Source: Ignavibacteriaceae bacterium (GTDB lineage: Bacteria; Bacteroidota; Ignavibacteria; Ignavibacteriales; Ignavibacteriaceae). Taken from it: a stretch of 24,748 nucleotides of DNA. The translations under genes were made by a program, and so were the position numbers. Of this stretch, positions 1 through 7,421 are shown one piece after another (within the stretch, counting starts at the first letter, position 1; every line of letters begins with the position of its first letter). A model generated the notes under the pieces. It made no database searches and was not told the origin of the DNA. It saw nothing but the letters and a program-made list of their open reading frames with translations. Location: positions 1 through 24,748 of the forward strand of contig JACAFA010000279.1 of the NCBI GenBank assembly GCA_013388525.1, in the 5' to 3' direction.

Positions 1-899
1 CATCTTAAGTTGCAAGTTGTGCTGTAGTTACCCGAAGGATACCAGATTCCACCCATATACATAAAATTATTGTATATTATAACAGGATTATTGCCCTCAG
101 AACCAAGAATGATTGGCATCCCACCGCCTTCTGGGCTATTAACAGAATCACTGATTAAAATATTGTTGTAAATAATAAAACCATTAGAAAGATGAGCTTG
201 AATAGCATCCACATGTGCAGTTTCATCCTGATTGCGGATTCTGATATAATTGTTATGAATTAGAGTTCTTTGTGAACGTTGTACGTAAATACCATCAGTT
301 TGCCCATTGTAGTAATTGGGAGTAATAATTCTACAATTCTTTATGGTGATGCTGTCAATGGTATATTCATATGAAGCATCAAGTCGAACACCAGCTTGTC
401 CATAAAACCCATAAATGTACAAAGAATCAATAATTATACACTTAGCATAATTCTCTAAAAAAACTCCTCTTATTCCATTTCTGCATTCAAATCCCTTAAT
501 ATAAACATATCTTCTAGGATTGCCCGAACTTCCCGCCACATAAATATTTCTATCACCACCGTTAGCATCGATAATAACTCTTCCGTTATGTCCGGAAGGA
601 GAAGGGGAAAATTTACCCGGCATTATGCGCAAATAATTATTTGAAGAACCATTTGCCCCAACCGTTAAGGTTTCATTAAAAACAAGGGAATCAGTTCCAC
701 CCGAAATATAAATTACATCACCGGGGTTAATAGAAGACCAGTTAATTGCAGAAAATGAACGCCAGGCGGTTTCCCAAGATAGACCATTATAAATTCCGCC
801 TGTTGCATTTTTATTTACGTACCAATTTGAAGGAAAACCTAATGTACTAAGTATTAAAAAAAATATAACGAAATAAGATGCTAACTTAATGGTTCTCAT
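1..899 (-). CDS. Secreted right-handed beta-helix protein, partial (C-terminus beyond left edge)
   Basis: An uninterrupted minus-strand frame runs from an ATG at 899 to the window edge (299 codons plus 2 nt). It starts with a hydrophobic signal peptide (MRTIKLASYFVIFFLILS) and then NWYVNKNATGG, a typical start of extracellular beta-helix proteins. Ladder-like repeats rich in I/V/N follow (IIIDSLYIYG, RIITPNYYNGQTDGIYV, FIIYNNILISDS). It aligns end to end with the neighbour at 1633-3081, including the shared SPEGGGMPIILGSEGNNPV stretch, and near the left edge the DNA is almost identical. The pair is therefore a tandem duplication. The likely role is an extracellular polysaccharide-binding or lyase-like protein; no catalytic residues can be assigned. 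Only a weak GAAAG-type ribosome site precedes the ATG, so the start rests on the signal peptide and the alignment to the paralog. Confidence 0.88.
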   Translation of the reverse strand, partial: MRTIKLASYFVIFFLILSTLGFPSNWYVNKNATGGIYNGLSWETAWRSFSAINWSSINPGDVIYISGGTDSLVFNETLTVGANGSSNNYLRIMPGKFSPSPSGHNGRVIIDANGGDRNIYVAGSSGNPRRYVYIKGFECRNGIRGVFLENYAKCIIIDSLYIYGFYGQAGVRLDASYEYTIDSITIKNCRIITPNYYNGQTDGIYVQRSQRTLIHNNYIRIRNQDETAHVDAIQAHLSNGFIIYNNILISDSVNSPEGGGMPIILGSEGNNPVIIYNNFMYMGGIWYPSGNYSTTCNLR

Positions 900-1632
900 A
901 TGGTTTCTTTCAAACGTTTTTTTGTTGACTCCATAATAAAACGATTCTATAAATTCGGTTGAAGTAAAATATTTATTAATATCATTTAACAACAAACAAT
1001 TTTTTAATAAAAAATCTAAAGCTTTCCTACATTTAAAAATGTTTTTGAAATCAAAAATTCTTAAAGATAAAAACACAAGTTGATAAAAATGGCATCGGGA
1101 AGTAAAGCACATTATTGATGAAAAATCTGCATTCTTGATCTCTTTTCTAAGATCATGCTACTCAAAAGGCAATATTTTTCAAATGAAAAATAACAATTAT
1201 TTAACCAGTACGAAAAGTCAAAAAAATCCTGAATAACTGAAGGATAATATGAAAAATGATTAATAACTTAGAATGTATCTATCAACATAGAGAATAATTT
1301 TTCAATTATGGAAACTATTAGAACATTATTTCAGCAAAAATATTTTTACCCTGATTCCCCAATTTTTCTGTTAATTTCCTAAATATTCAGTTCAGTCATT
1401 CCTGTTTAAATGAGGATACATTGATATTTATGTATACTCACCTTCTTTTGAAGGGATGTCGATGGCAGAAGTTTGACAAATGGCTATAAAATAATTTTCG
1501 GAAGTTATCTTGTTGAGTATAGCGGATTCTTAGTTTTAACAGTTAAACTGATCACAGTTGAGAAATGTAAATTTAAATTTGTCATCCAATTTATTTTGAT
1601 ATTTGAAGTTGCATTAACTCTCGTGCATCTTC
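900..1632. other. Intergenic spacer between the two beta-helix paralogs
   Basis: This is 733 bp of AT-rich DNA with stops in all frames and no protein-like reading frame of good composition. I see no tRNA shape, no strong hairpin terminator and no transposon end. It presumably holds the promoter of the leftward gene starting at 899 and the 3' untranslated region of the gene ending at 1633. Confidence 0.5.
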
Positions 1633-3081
1633 TTACTCATACGCTCCGATCGTTGGCGTATCATCTCTGGGATTTCCGTTTATATCAACCCACTGAAGAG
1701 ATAAACCATAATTGTTATTAAAATAGTTTATATACCATTCTGCATTTTCACCAGCATTTTTTGCGGGTGAACCATCCTGTATCTCACCATTTAAAAGACC
1801 TTGATCAGTTTCATAACCGATTTTATGGACAAATAGAGGGTTTCCTTTTACACCAGTTCCACCATAATTGTTAACCCAGCTTGACCATCCCGATACGCTT
1901 CCTGTAATTCCCTTAGCTGTATAAGTACCATTAGAGAATCCCACATCATCCCAGCTTCTCCAGAATAAATTATTCCTTATGCTATCAACAACCAGCGGTT
2001 GGATACCCGATTCGGGTTCCATATTTGCGAGTCCTCCTGCGGCACTAAACAATGCTATAATATTATTTATAAAAGTTCCCCTATATTCTTGAAAAACTCC
2101 CCGACATCTTGGACCGTTAGCTATTATAGTATTATGAATAACCCAGGTTGGAGGCATAGGAGGATTGTTATACCATCTTAAATTACAGACTGCACCATAG
2201 CTGCCTGTGGGATGCCAGATTCCACCCATATACATAAAATTATTGTATATAATAACAGGATTGTTGCCCTCAGAACCAAGAATTATGGGCATTCCACCAC
2301 CTTCTGGGCTATTAACAGAATCACTGATTAAAATATTGTTATAAATAACAAAACCATTTGAACGATGAGCCTGAATACAGTCAACGTGAGCTGTTGGCTG
2401 CTGATTTTTTATACGGATATAGTTATTATGAATAATTGTATTTGCAGAATATTGTGAATATATACCGTCTGTTTGTCCTTCTATGTAATTAAAAGAAATT
2501 ATGCTGCAATTCCTGATTGTAACGCTGTCAACACTATATGGAACAGCACCATTAGTGAACACACCAGCCAGGTCATACCAATTATAAATAGTTAGTGAAT
2601 CAAGTACAACAACATTAACATAATCCTCGATATACACGCCTTTTGTTCCCCCACGACACTCAAATCCTTTAACAGTGATATAATTTACATTTTGGATATA
2701 AATACTTTGTGCTCTTGCCTGCGCACCTCCATCAATAATTACTCTTCCGCTATGACCAGTTGGAGTGGGAGAATATTTCCCTGCTAAAAAAGTAATTGGT
2801 TTTGCAGCAGTTCCGCTATTACGGATTGTTAATTGTTCATAATAAATTGTAGAATCGTTTCCGCCTGAAACATATATTACATCTCCCGGTTTTATTGAAC
2901 CCCAGTCGATATCAGAGAAACTTTCCCAGGCATTTGACCATGAGGTTCCATTGTTTTGCCCCGAAGCATTTTTATCTACATAATGGTAGTTTGAGGCATA
3001 TGTTGTTGTACACCGATATATCACTATAAAAAAGAATAGAAACACTACTGAAATGTAAATTTGCTTTACTAAAGATCTCAT
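1633..3081 (-). CDS. Secreted right-handed parallel beta-helix repeat protein
   Basis: 482 aa. It has an N-terminal signal peptide (hydrophobic residues about 8-28, ending near TTYAS), then the HYVDKNASGQNNGTSWSNAW motif common to bacterial beta-helix surface proteins. Repeated short beta-strand rungs follow from about residue 70 to 400 (for example YITVKGFECRGGTKGVYIED, SVTIRNCSIISF, TIIHNNYIRI, FVIYNNILIS). It ends in WVDINGNPRDDTPTIGAYE, the usual closing strand of this class, and carries no T9SS sorting domain. Other export or anchoring must therefore apply, or it is released to the periplasm. The start is supported by a GGAG ribosome site six bases upstream of the ATG. Function is inferred only at the level of carbohydrate-associated beta-helix; no lyase catalytic set could be assigned. 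Its close paralog lies immediately downstream at 1-899. Confidence 0.88.
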   Translation of the reverse strand: MRSLVKQIYISVVFLFFFIVIYRCTTTYASNYHYVDKNASGQNNGTSWSNAWESFSDIDWGSIKPGDVIYVSGGNDSTIYYEQLTIRNSGTAAKPITFLAGKYSPTPTGHSGRVIIDGGAQARAQSIYIQNVNYITVKGFECRGGTKGVYIEDYVNVVVLDSLTIYNWYDLAGVFTNGAVPYSVDSVTIRNCSIISFNYIEGQTDGIYSQYSANTIIHNNYIRIKNQQPTAHVDCIQAHRSNGFVIYNNILISDSVNSPEGGGMPIILGSEGNNPVIIYNNFMYMGGIWHPTGSYGAVCNLRWYNNPPMPPTWVIHNTIIANGPRCRGVFQEYRGTFINNIIALFSAAGGLANMEPESGIQPLVVDSIRNNLFWRSWDDVGFSNGTYTAKGITGSVSGWSSWVNNYGGTGVKGNPLFVHKIGYETDQGLLNGEIQDGSPAKNAGENAEWYINYFNNNYGLSLQWVDINGNPRDDTPTIGAYE

Positions 3082-3227
3082 TTGTTCTCCGGGAATTTTT
3101 TCATTTAAGTTATTAATGTCTGATTAATATTTATCTACCTTAAAACTAATTGTATTTAAAAAATTTACTTATTCTAATCCCTGATTTTTTTATAGTAATA
3201 ATTTTATCGCACGGTAATTTAAAGGAA

Positions 3228-3276
3228 ACCCCTTTCAATCTGATTACCTTATGCAAAGGTTTTTATTGAAAGGGGT
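3228..3276 (-). terminator. Hairpin terminator of the holin-like gene
   Basis: A perfect 12-bp inverted repeat (ACCCCTTTCAAT at 3228-3239, ATTGAAAGGGGT at 3265-3276) with a 25-nt loop lies just downstream of the gene ending at 3291. On the minus strand it is followed by the T-rich tail TTTCCTTTAAATT. The loop is long and the tail interrupted, so it is weaker than the other terminators here. Confidence 0.6.
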
Positions 3277-3290
3277 AGAAGAAAGAATTT

Positions 3291-3563
3291 TTAAGCAGAT
3301 GGTTTATTCTTGTATAACATATTGCAAAACACATCATATAGCCAGGCAATAAATACTCCGGCGATAAATCCGGTCACAAAACCATAGAAGAAACCAATTA
3401 CAGCACCTCCCCAGCTATAAGAATACCCGATATAAAATGAGCTTGCCTTTGAAAAAATTTCACCGGGTGAGCCCCGTAATAAAAGAAACCATGTACCTAA
3501 AAGGATTACCAATCCCCAGAACAAGCCGATTGCTAATCCGAAAGCTCTCTTCCTAAGTTCCAT
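3291..3563 (-). CDS. Small holin-like membrane protein
   Basis: 90 aa with two hydrophobic membrane segments (about 9-29 and 50-76), the second glycine/aromatic rich (GAVIGFFYGFVTGFIAGVF), and a charged C-terminus. The pattern MELRKRAFGLAIGLFWGL...FYIGYSYSWGGAVIGF matches a widespread family of short chromosomal proteins that databases often label bacteriophage holin; the true function is unknown. An ATG also exists 12 nt upstream at 3575, but GGAGGT (3568-3573) lies between the two and is well placed only for the ATG at 3563, so I use the shorter form. No phage gene is nearby, which argues against a prophage lysis role. It is a monocistronic unit with a hairpin terminator behind it. Confidence 0.75.
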   Translation of the reverse strand: MELRKRAFGLAIGLFWGLVILLGTWFLLLRGSPGEIFSKASSFYIGYSYSWGGAVIGFFYGFVTGFIAGVFIAWLYDVFCNMLYKNKPSA

Positions 3564-3567
3564 AATT

Positions 3568-3573
3568 ACCTCC
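3568..3573 (-). promoter_or_regulatory. Shine-Dalgarno site that decides the start of the holin-like gene
   Basis: GGAGGT on the minus strand, 4-5 nt before the ATG at 3563. It overlaps the first codons of the alternative longer reading, making that start unlikely. Confidence 0.7.
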
Positions 3574-3875
3574 ATTTATGATTATTAAATTAAATAACTC
3601 CCACACCTAAGTAAGAAGAAATATACCGAAAAGTTTTACATAATGTTTTTTGATATCTTATTCCAAGGTGTAAAGAATTATTATTCACTTTTAAATTCGA
3701 TAAATATTGGATTAAAGTCAAGAAAAATATATTTATTGTAACTGTTTGCGTGCAATTGGGAGGCTTACAAATCTCCACAAATTTGTTCGTGGATAAAAGA
3801 TAGAGCGGGTTCCGTTGGTTGACCCTACGGATTATGATATCGAGAGTCTAAAAATAAATTCTTTAAAAATCTAAT

Positions 3876-4006
3876 TAACTTACGTTACGCAGTAAATATA
3901 ATACTTTGTCATTCTGGCTAGTCCAGAATCTGAAAACAATCGAATATTACAGATCCTGACCCCTTCCACTCGCCGGAATGACACGTGTTCGTAGCGTGAG
4001 TAATTA
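3876..4006. repeat. Intergenic inverted-repeat element (MITE- or REP-like)
   Basis: Nested palindromes: GTCATTC at 3908-3914 pairs with GAATGAC at 3976-3982, and inside the left arm ATTCTGG (3911-3917) pairs with CCAGAAT (3923-3929) over a 5-nt loop. The flanks are also imperfect inverted copies of each other (TTACGTTACGC on the left; GTAGCGTGAGTAA on the right). The left flank at 3876-3893, read on the minus strand, matches 7348-7365 at 15 of 18 positions, so this is a dispersed family. No open frame inside. Confidence 0.55.
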
Positions 4007-4059
4007 ATATGCCGGTAATTTTGTATTCATGACTGATTAAATAGTAAGAATTTCCGGCT

Positions 4060-5181
4060 CTATTTAATCAAAATCATTTTCTTGCTCTGAACAAAACTTT
4101 GTCCTATACCTGTTGAAGGATTAGTGCCTTCAATTCTGTAAACGTATGCACCGCTTGGAAGGGAAGATGCGCCGTTGGCGGAAAATGTTACTTTATGAAA
4201 ACCTGCCTCGTAAGTTCCTTCTGCAAGTGTTTGCACCAATTCACCGAGCATATTGTAAATATTAATTTTTAAACTCGTTTGCTGTGGCAGTGAAAATCTT
4301 ATTGTTGTGCTCGGGTTAAATGGGTTGGGGTAATTTTGTGATAATTCAAACTGTGTTGGAACTACTTCAACTTCTACAATATCAGAATATTTAAAAGAGC
4401 CGTCGTTATCAATTTGTTTTAACCTGTAGTAAAATTTGTTTCCACCAGCAAACAAATCTTCATCTGTAAAACTGTATTCTTTTGTTTCTGTTGTCGTTCC
4501 GTTCCCTTCTACAAAACCAATATAGTTCCAATTACTTTCATTTATTCTTCTCTCAACATTGAATCCGTAGTTGTTTACTTCTGTCTTAGTAACCCAGTTT
4601 AATTGTATTTTATCTTTCAAGAATTTAGATGTAAGGGATGCTAGCTCGACAGGTAGCGGAACATTATTAAGTTCACTTGGTATAGTTAATCTTATTCCTG
4701 TAATTTCAGTATTGTTACCATCTACAACACGATAAATAGGTATACCAGTAAACCAACTTATAGAACCAGTACTTGCAGATGTAGTGTATTCAATAGATAT
4801 TGTTACAACTCTTGTATATGTGCTTAGTATTATGCTTTTGATGCCAGAATTATGAGTATATACAAATCTTATCCTTCCAGCGGATTGACCTGTCCCCGTG
4901 TAATTTTCGGTTGTGGTGTAACTTGAGGAAGGAAACAACTGATTAGTAAATGAAACAACTGGATTTTGTGCTATGAAGTTTGGGTCAAGCAGGACAGCAT
5001 TTTGGTATACATTTATTGAAATATCACCTGTAGTGGATATGGCTTCAACATCGAATACCAACGTTGATAATCCCGGGAAAGGGAAATCATGTGTGTTACT
5101 AACGTAAACTAATCTTGTATTAACGACCGCAAATATTAGTTGTGCCGATAACAGTACAGTTAATATTAAGAATTTTTTAAT
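4060..5181 (-). CDS. T9SS type A sorted beta-sandwich protein (second gene of pair 2), ATT start
   Basis: 373 aa from an ATT codon at 5181-5179: signal peptide MKKFLILTVLLSAQLIFA, an unclassified beta-sandwich domain (about 20-175), a fibronectin-like stretch (about 176-272, LNWVTKTEVNNYGFNVERR) and a type A T9SS sorting domain with NYPNPFNPSTT at 283-293, ending KKMILIK. It aligns along its whole length with the protein at 7422-8504. The usual start codons in this frame would remove the signal peptide (TTG at 5061 is Leu41 in both paralogs), and an in-frame TAA lies at 5193-5191. AAGGG sits six bases before the ATT, and the paralog has ATG at exactly the homologous position, 33 nt after the preceding stop. 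Either ATT is used as a rare start or the gene has lost its ATG. The product should be exported and anchored on the surface. Confidence 0.85.
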   Translation of the reverse strand: MKKFLILTVLLSAQLIFAVVNTRLVYVSNTHDFPFPGLSTLVFDVEAISTTGDISINVYQNAVLLDPNFIAQNPVVSFTNQLFPSSSYTTTENYTGTGQSAGRIRFVYTHNSGIKSIILSTYTRVVTISIEYTTSASTGSISWFTGIPIYRVVDGNNTEITGIRLTIPSELNNVPLPVELASLTSKFLKDKIQLNWVTKTEVNNYGFNVERRINESNWNYIGFVEGNGTTTETKEYSFTDEDLFAGGNKFYYRLKQIDNDGSFKYSDIVEVEVVPTQFELSQNYPNPFNPSTTIRFSLPQQTSLKINIYNMLGELVQTLAEGTYEAGFHKVTFSANGASSLPSGAYVYRIEGTNPSTGIGQSFVQSKKMILIK

Positions 5182-5214
5182 TTTTTTCCCTTATTTAAGT
5201 TGAATTTTTTTCAT
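5179..5214 (-). promoter_or_regulatory. Unusual translation start region: ATT start plus in-frame 7-codon leader
   Basis: Directly after the TAA of the deacetylase gene (5217-5215) comes ATG at 5214-5212, which opens MKKIQLK and stops at TAA 5193-5191. This is in the same frame as the ATT at 5181-5179 that begins the next protein. The leader stop abuts the ribosome site (TAAGGG). It could permit terminate-reinitiate coupling, or be a relic of a mutated start. Confidence 0.5.
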
Positions 5215-7023
5215 TTATGGAACCCAGGTTTCCGCACCTTGGTTCAGCTGGTATAAAATATAATCTTCACCATAAACACCACCATCCATATTATAATCTT
5301 CAATTCTATAACCTTCTTCTCCCTGTGATGCTTGGTAAAGAATATAATCCTCACCATAAATACCACCATCGTCGTTTCCATCTGCTGAATACATTCCAAA
5401 AATATTTTCACCAAGCACTTTCATTGGATTAGTTCCATAAGCCTGCGTTTGTGAAGTTGAAAAGTCATAAGATACAGATGTTCCTTTTAATAATGTTACG
5501 GGATTTGCAGACATTATTGGAAGATGGTTTCGATGTCTAACAACCACATAATAATTTCCATCGCTTAAACCTTTAAATGCTAACGGACTGGATCCATCAG
5601 TATCAATAACACTTCCATCACTTAGTAATAATCCTGCACGTCTGCTTACAACAGTAGCTGAATCACTTCTTAATTCTATCATTACCCAATCAACAAAGTT
5701 CGCAGGAAAAGTAGCTGCTGATTCGGTTCCTAAATAATTCCAGGGAGCTGTCTTGAAAGGTTGATACTTAGGTATTAACCCCTGAGTGTTAAGTGTTGCT
5801 GCCATCGCTCCGCTGCCGATATAAGGTCCCTCAAGAAATACTTTTAAGTTTAGTAATAACGGTTTCGGGAATAATTTTATAAATGCCCAGCCTACAAATC
5901 CATCACTGCCTGAGACTACATCTGCTTTCTGCGTGTAAAGAGCAAACTGCCCGTTAGTAACTGTAACCGTACCTAAAGAAACATCACTGTTTTTAGTTAC
6001 GTCCACACTGAATTGAGACGGATTGCCTTCATCGAATGAATAATATAACCTGTACGTTCTGTTGGCATCGTACTCAATAATTGAGGCAACTACATCATAT
6101 TCACCATCAGGAACATTACGGTAGAACTTCATCACAGGCAAGCTATCATTTGAAGAGTGACAATAAACAACAGGTGATCCCGGGTAGCGTGGTCCTGACC
6201 AGTTAGTAATATGCCAGTATTCATTCCAGACTGATGTGTTTAACGAACTGTCGCCTTCTTCAAAATAATTAAGAACGGGATATTGGAGTGAATCTACAGA
6301 ACACTCGATGACACCACCGGGTGGAAACAGATCGTTTATCACTTCCTTCACTGTCTTAACCGGAATTCCCCGCGCAATTACCTCATCAAATGTTGCCTGT
6401 AAAAGCGCCGGACTTTGTTCCCAGCCACCGGGTGTACTGCCAATGACATGACCATAAAATATTACCCACCTGTTATTTTGCACAGCATCGTCTAATACTG
6501 CTTTTACTTGTGTTATAGTTACTGAATTATCTAAAGGAAATCTTTTCATAAAGTATAGATCAAGCGGCTGAGTAGAAATTCCTACATCAGTTGGGATTAA
6601 ATAAGTAGCAGAATAATACGGATGGTATTTCTTTACAATATTGACCATCTCATGACTCCAGGCATGTCCCGGTGCACAAAATCCAGAATTTGGAAATCCG
6701 TGAGAATCCAACCAGCTTTTCATTTCACTTACAGTGTATTCTGTAATTCCGCTGTGATCAAAGGTATGACTGCTTATCTCCCAGCCGGCTGCCTGCATCT
6801 CGTGCAGTTTATCAATGCTGCCAGGAGCAATAACCCACGAATTAGTTGCATTTATATATGCTACTCCTTGAAATCCGTACTGTTGATATAAAGGAAATCC
6901 GATATCGTACCAGGAAGGATATCCGTCATCATAAGTAAAGGAAACTATGGGTCCATACTGCGCATTTGAATAACTAAAACCCAGCAGTAAGAGCATCACT
7001 AATAAAAATTTTTTATGTTTCAT
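5215..7023 (-). CDS. Secreted NodB-type polysaccharide deacetylase with dockerin-like C-terminal module (first gene of pair 2)
   Basis: 602 aa. Signal peptide at 1-21 (MKHKKFLLVMLLLLGFSYSN), then a NodB/CE4 deacetylase domain (about 25-235) with the metal motif TYDDG (D32, D33), SHTFDH (H86, H90), the motif-3 equivalent CAPGH where the usual Arg is absent, and a late FYGH (H192). It should remove acetyl groups from a polysaccharide or peptidoglycan-like glycan. Residues about 241-391 look like a beta-sandwich. From 392 comes the module NLKVFLEGPY...VRHRNHLPIM, then two EF-hand/dockerin-like loops (DGNDDGGIYGED from 548, DYNMDGGVYGED from 576), ending ETWVP. No T9SS tail is present. I prefer the ATG at 7023 (AAGAAGGA just upstream, begins the signal peptide) over an in-frame TAC-extended start at 7065. 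It lies 33 nt before its T9SS-tailed partner. Confidence 0.88.
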   Translation of the reverse strand: MKHKKFLLVMLLLLGFSYSNAQYGPIVSFTYDDGYPSWYDIGFPLYQQYGFQGVAYINATNSWVIAPGSIDKLHEMQAAGWEISSHTFDHSGITEYTVSEMKSWLDSHGFPNSGFCAPGHAWSHEMVNIVKKYHPYYSATYLIPTDVGISTQPLDLYFMKRFPLDNSVTITQVKAVLDDAVQNNRWVIFYGHVIGSTPGGWEQSPALLQATFDEVIARGIPVKTVKEVINDLFPPGGVIECSVDSLQYPVLNYFEEGDSSLNTSVWNEYWHITNWSGPRYPGSPVVYCHSSNDSLPVMKFYRNVPDGEYDVVASIIEYDANRTYRLYYSFDEGNPSQFSVDVTKNSDVSLGTVTVTNGQFALYTQKADVVSGSDGFVGWAFIKLFPKPLLLNLKVFLEGPYIGSGAMAATLNTQGLIPKYQPFKTAPWNYLGTESAATFPANFVDWVMIELRSDSATVVSRRAGLLLSDGSVIDTDGSSPLAFKGLSDGNYYVVVRHRNHLPIMSANPVTLLKGTSVSYDFSTSQTQAYGTNPMKVLGENIFGMYSADGNDDGGIYGEDYILYQASQGEEGYRIEDYNMDGGVYGEDYILYQLNQGAETWVP

Positions 7024-7217
7024 TGCATCCTTCTTTTGGAGTGTAAAAATCTTTAATATATACATTCGTCCTAGTTATGGACACAATAAATTATTAATAG
7101 GGCGGGAGCTAATTAAAATTCGACAACACAATTTGCCCTTAAAAGAACAAACTCAATTTATATTTATAAAAACTGTTTTCTTATTAACCCACGAATTAAG
7201 AGACCGTGCTAAAATTG

Positions 7218-7330
7218 CCACGAGCTTTAGCTCGTGGTTTATAAAGAGAAATTTTTCTGGCTTTAGCCAAACCTTTTTAGGCTAAAGCCAATTTTTTGTT
7301 CTTTTATTGTCCACGACCTGAAAGTCGTGG
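7218..7330. repeat. REP-like cluster of three perfect hairpins
   Basis: CCACGAGC/GCTCGTGG with a TTTA loop (7218-7237), GGCTTTAGCC/GGCTAAAGCC with an 11-nt loop (7259-7289) and CCACGAC/GTCGTGG with a 6-nt loop (7311-7330). The outer two share the CCACGA arm. This style of intergenic palindrome (CCACGAGC..., GGCTAAAGCC) is typical of REP elements mobilised by REP-associated (IS200-like) transposases; no such transposase is in this window. Confidence 0.7.
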
Positions 7331-7347
7331 CTATTCAATTATAAAAG

Positions 7348-7365
7348 ACTGCACAACGTGAGTTA
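7348..7365. repeat. Short dispersed repeat, second copy
   Basis: ACTGCACAACGTGAGTTA matches the minus strand of 3876-3893 (ACTGCGTAACGTAAGTTA) at 15 of 18 positions. Both copies lie in intergenic DNA beside other palindromes. Confidence 0.45.
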
Positions 7366-7370
7366 GAAAT

Positions 7371-7400
7371 AAAAAATCCCCACCATTTAATTTGGTGGAG
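7371..7400 (-). terminator. Intrinsic terminator of pair 1
   Basis: On the minus strand CTCCACCA and TGGTGGGG form an 8-bp stem (one G-T pair) over a 7-nt AT loop (7378-7400), followed by ATTTTTT. It lies 21 bp after the stop of the gene ending at 7422, closing the pair 1 transcript before pair 2 begins. Confidence 0.85.
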
Positions 7401-7421
7401 TTAGTTTATTAAAGAAATTAT

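Larger units (their letters stand above)
3564..4059. other. Intergenic region with repeat element, no convincing gene
   Basis: About 500 bp between the holin-like gene and the T9SS protein ending at 4060. The half near 3876-4006 contains the palindromic element listed separately. The stretch 3790-3850 has slightly higher GC (GGTTCCGTTGGTTGACCC) but folds into no tRNA. A 62-codon open frame at 3590-3778 has no signal, homology or ribosome site and is ignored. Confidence 0.5.
7024..7421. other. Intergenic region between the two gene pairs
   Basis: 398 bp holding, from right to left, the terminator of the 7422 gene, a short dispersed repeat (7348-7365), a three-hairpin REP-like cluster (7218-7330) and the promoter region of the deacetylase gene. 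A possible promoter is TTGTGT, an 18-nt spacer, then TATATA on the minus strand at about 7040-7095. No open frame. Confidence 0.5.

Noticed and set aside
1473..1721. Plus-strand open frame of 82 codons
   Set aside because: It overlaps the 3' end of the well-supported beta-helix gene on the other strand, has no ribosome site and no recognisable domain.
3291..3563. Prophage, suggested by the holin-like label
   Set aside because: No other phage gene, attachment site or lysis partner nearby; this family is common on bacterial chromosomes outside prophages.
3590..3778. Minus-strand open frame of 62 codons in the intergenic region
   Set aside because: Low-complexity hydrophobic/basic composition, no ribosome site, no family resemblance; probably chance in AT-rich DNA.
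3795..3855. Possible tRNA fragment (minus strand contains CATAATCCGTAGGGTC)
   Set aside because: The stretch resembles a Met-tRNA anticodon arm by eye, but the stem does not pair and there is no T-arm GGTTCRA consensus or acceptor stem.
4060..5061. TTG at 5061 as the start of the pair 2 T9SS protein
   Set aside because: It corresponds to Leu41 of the paralog, would delete the signal peptide and leaves 120 bp of clearly homologous coding sequence untranslated.
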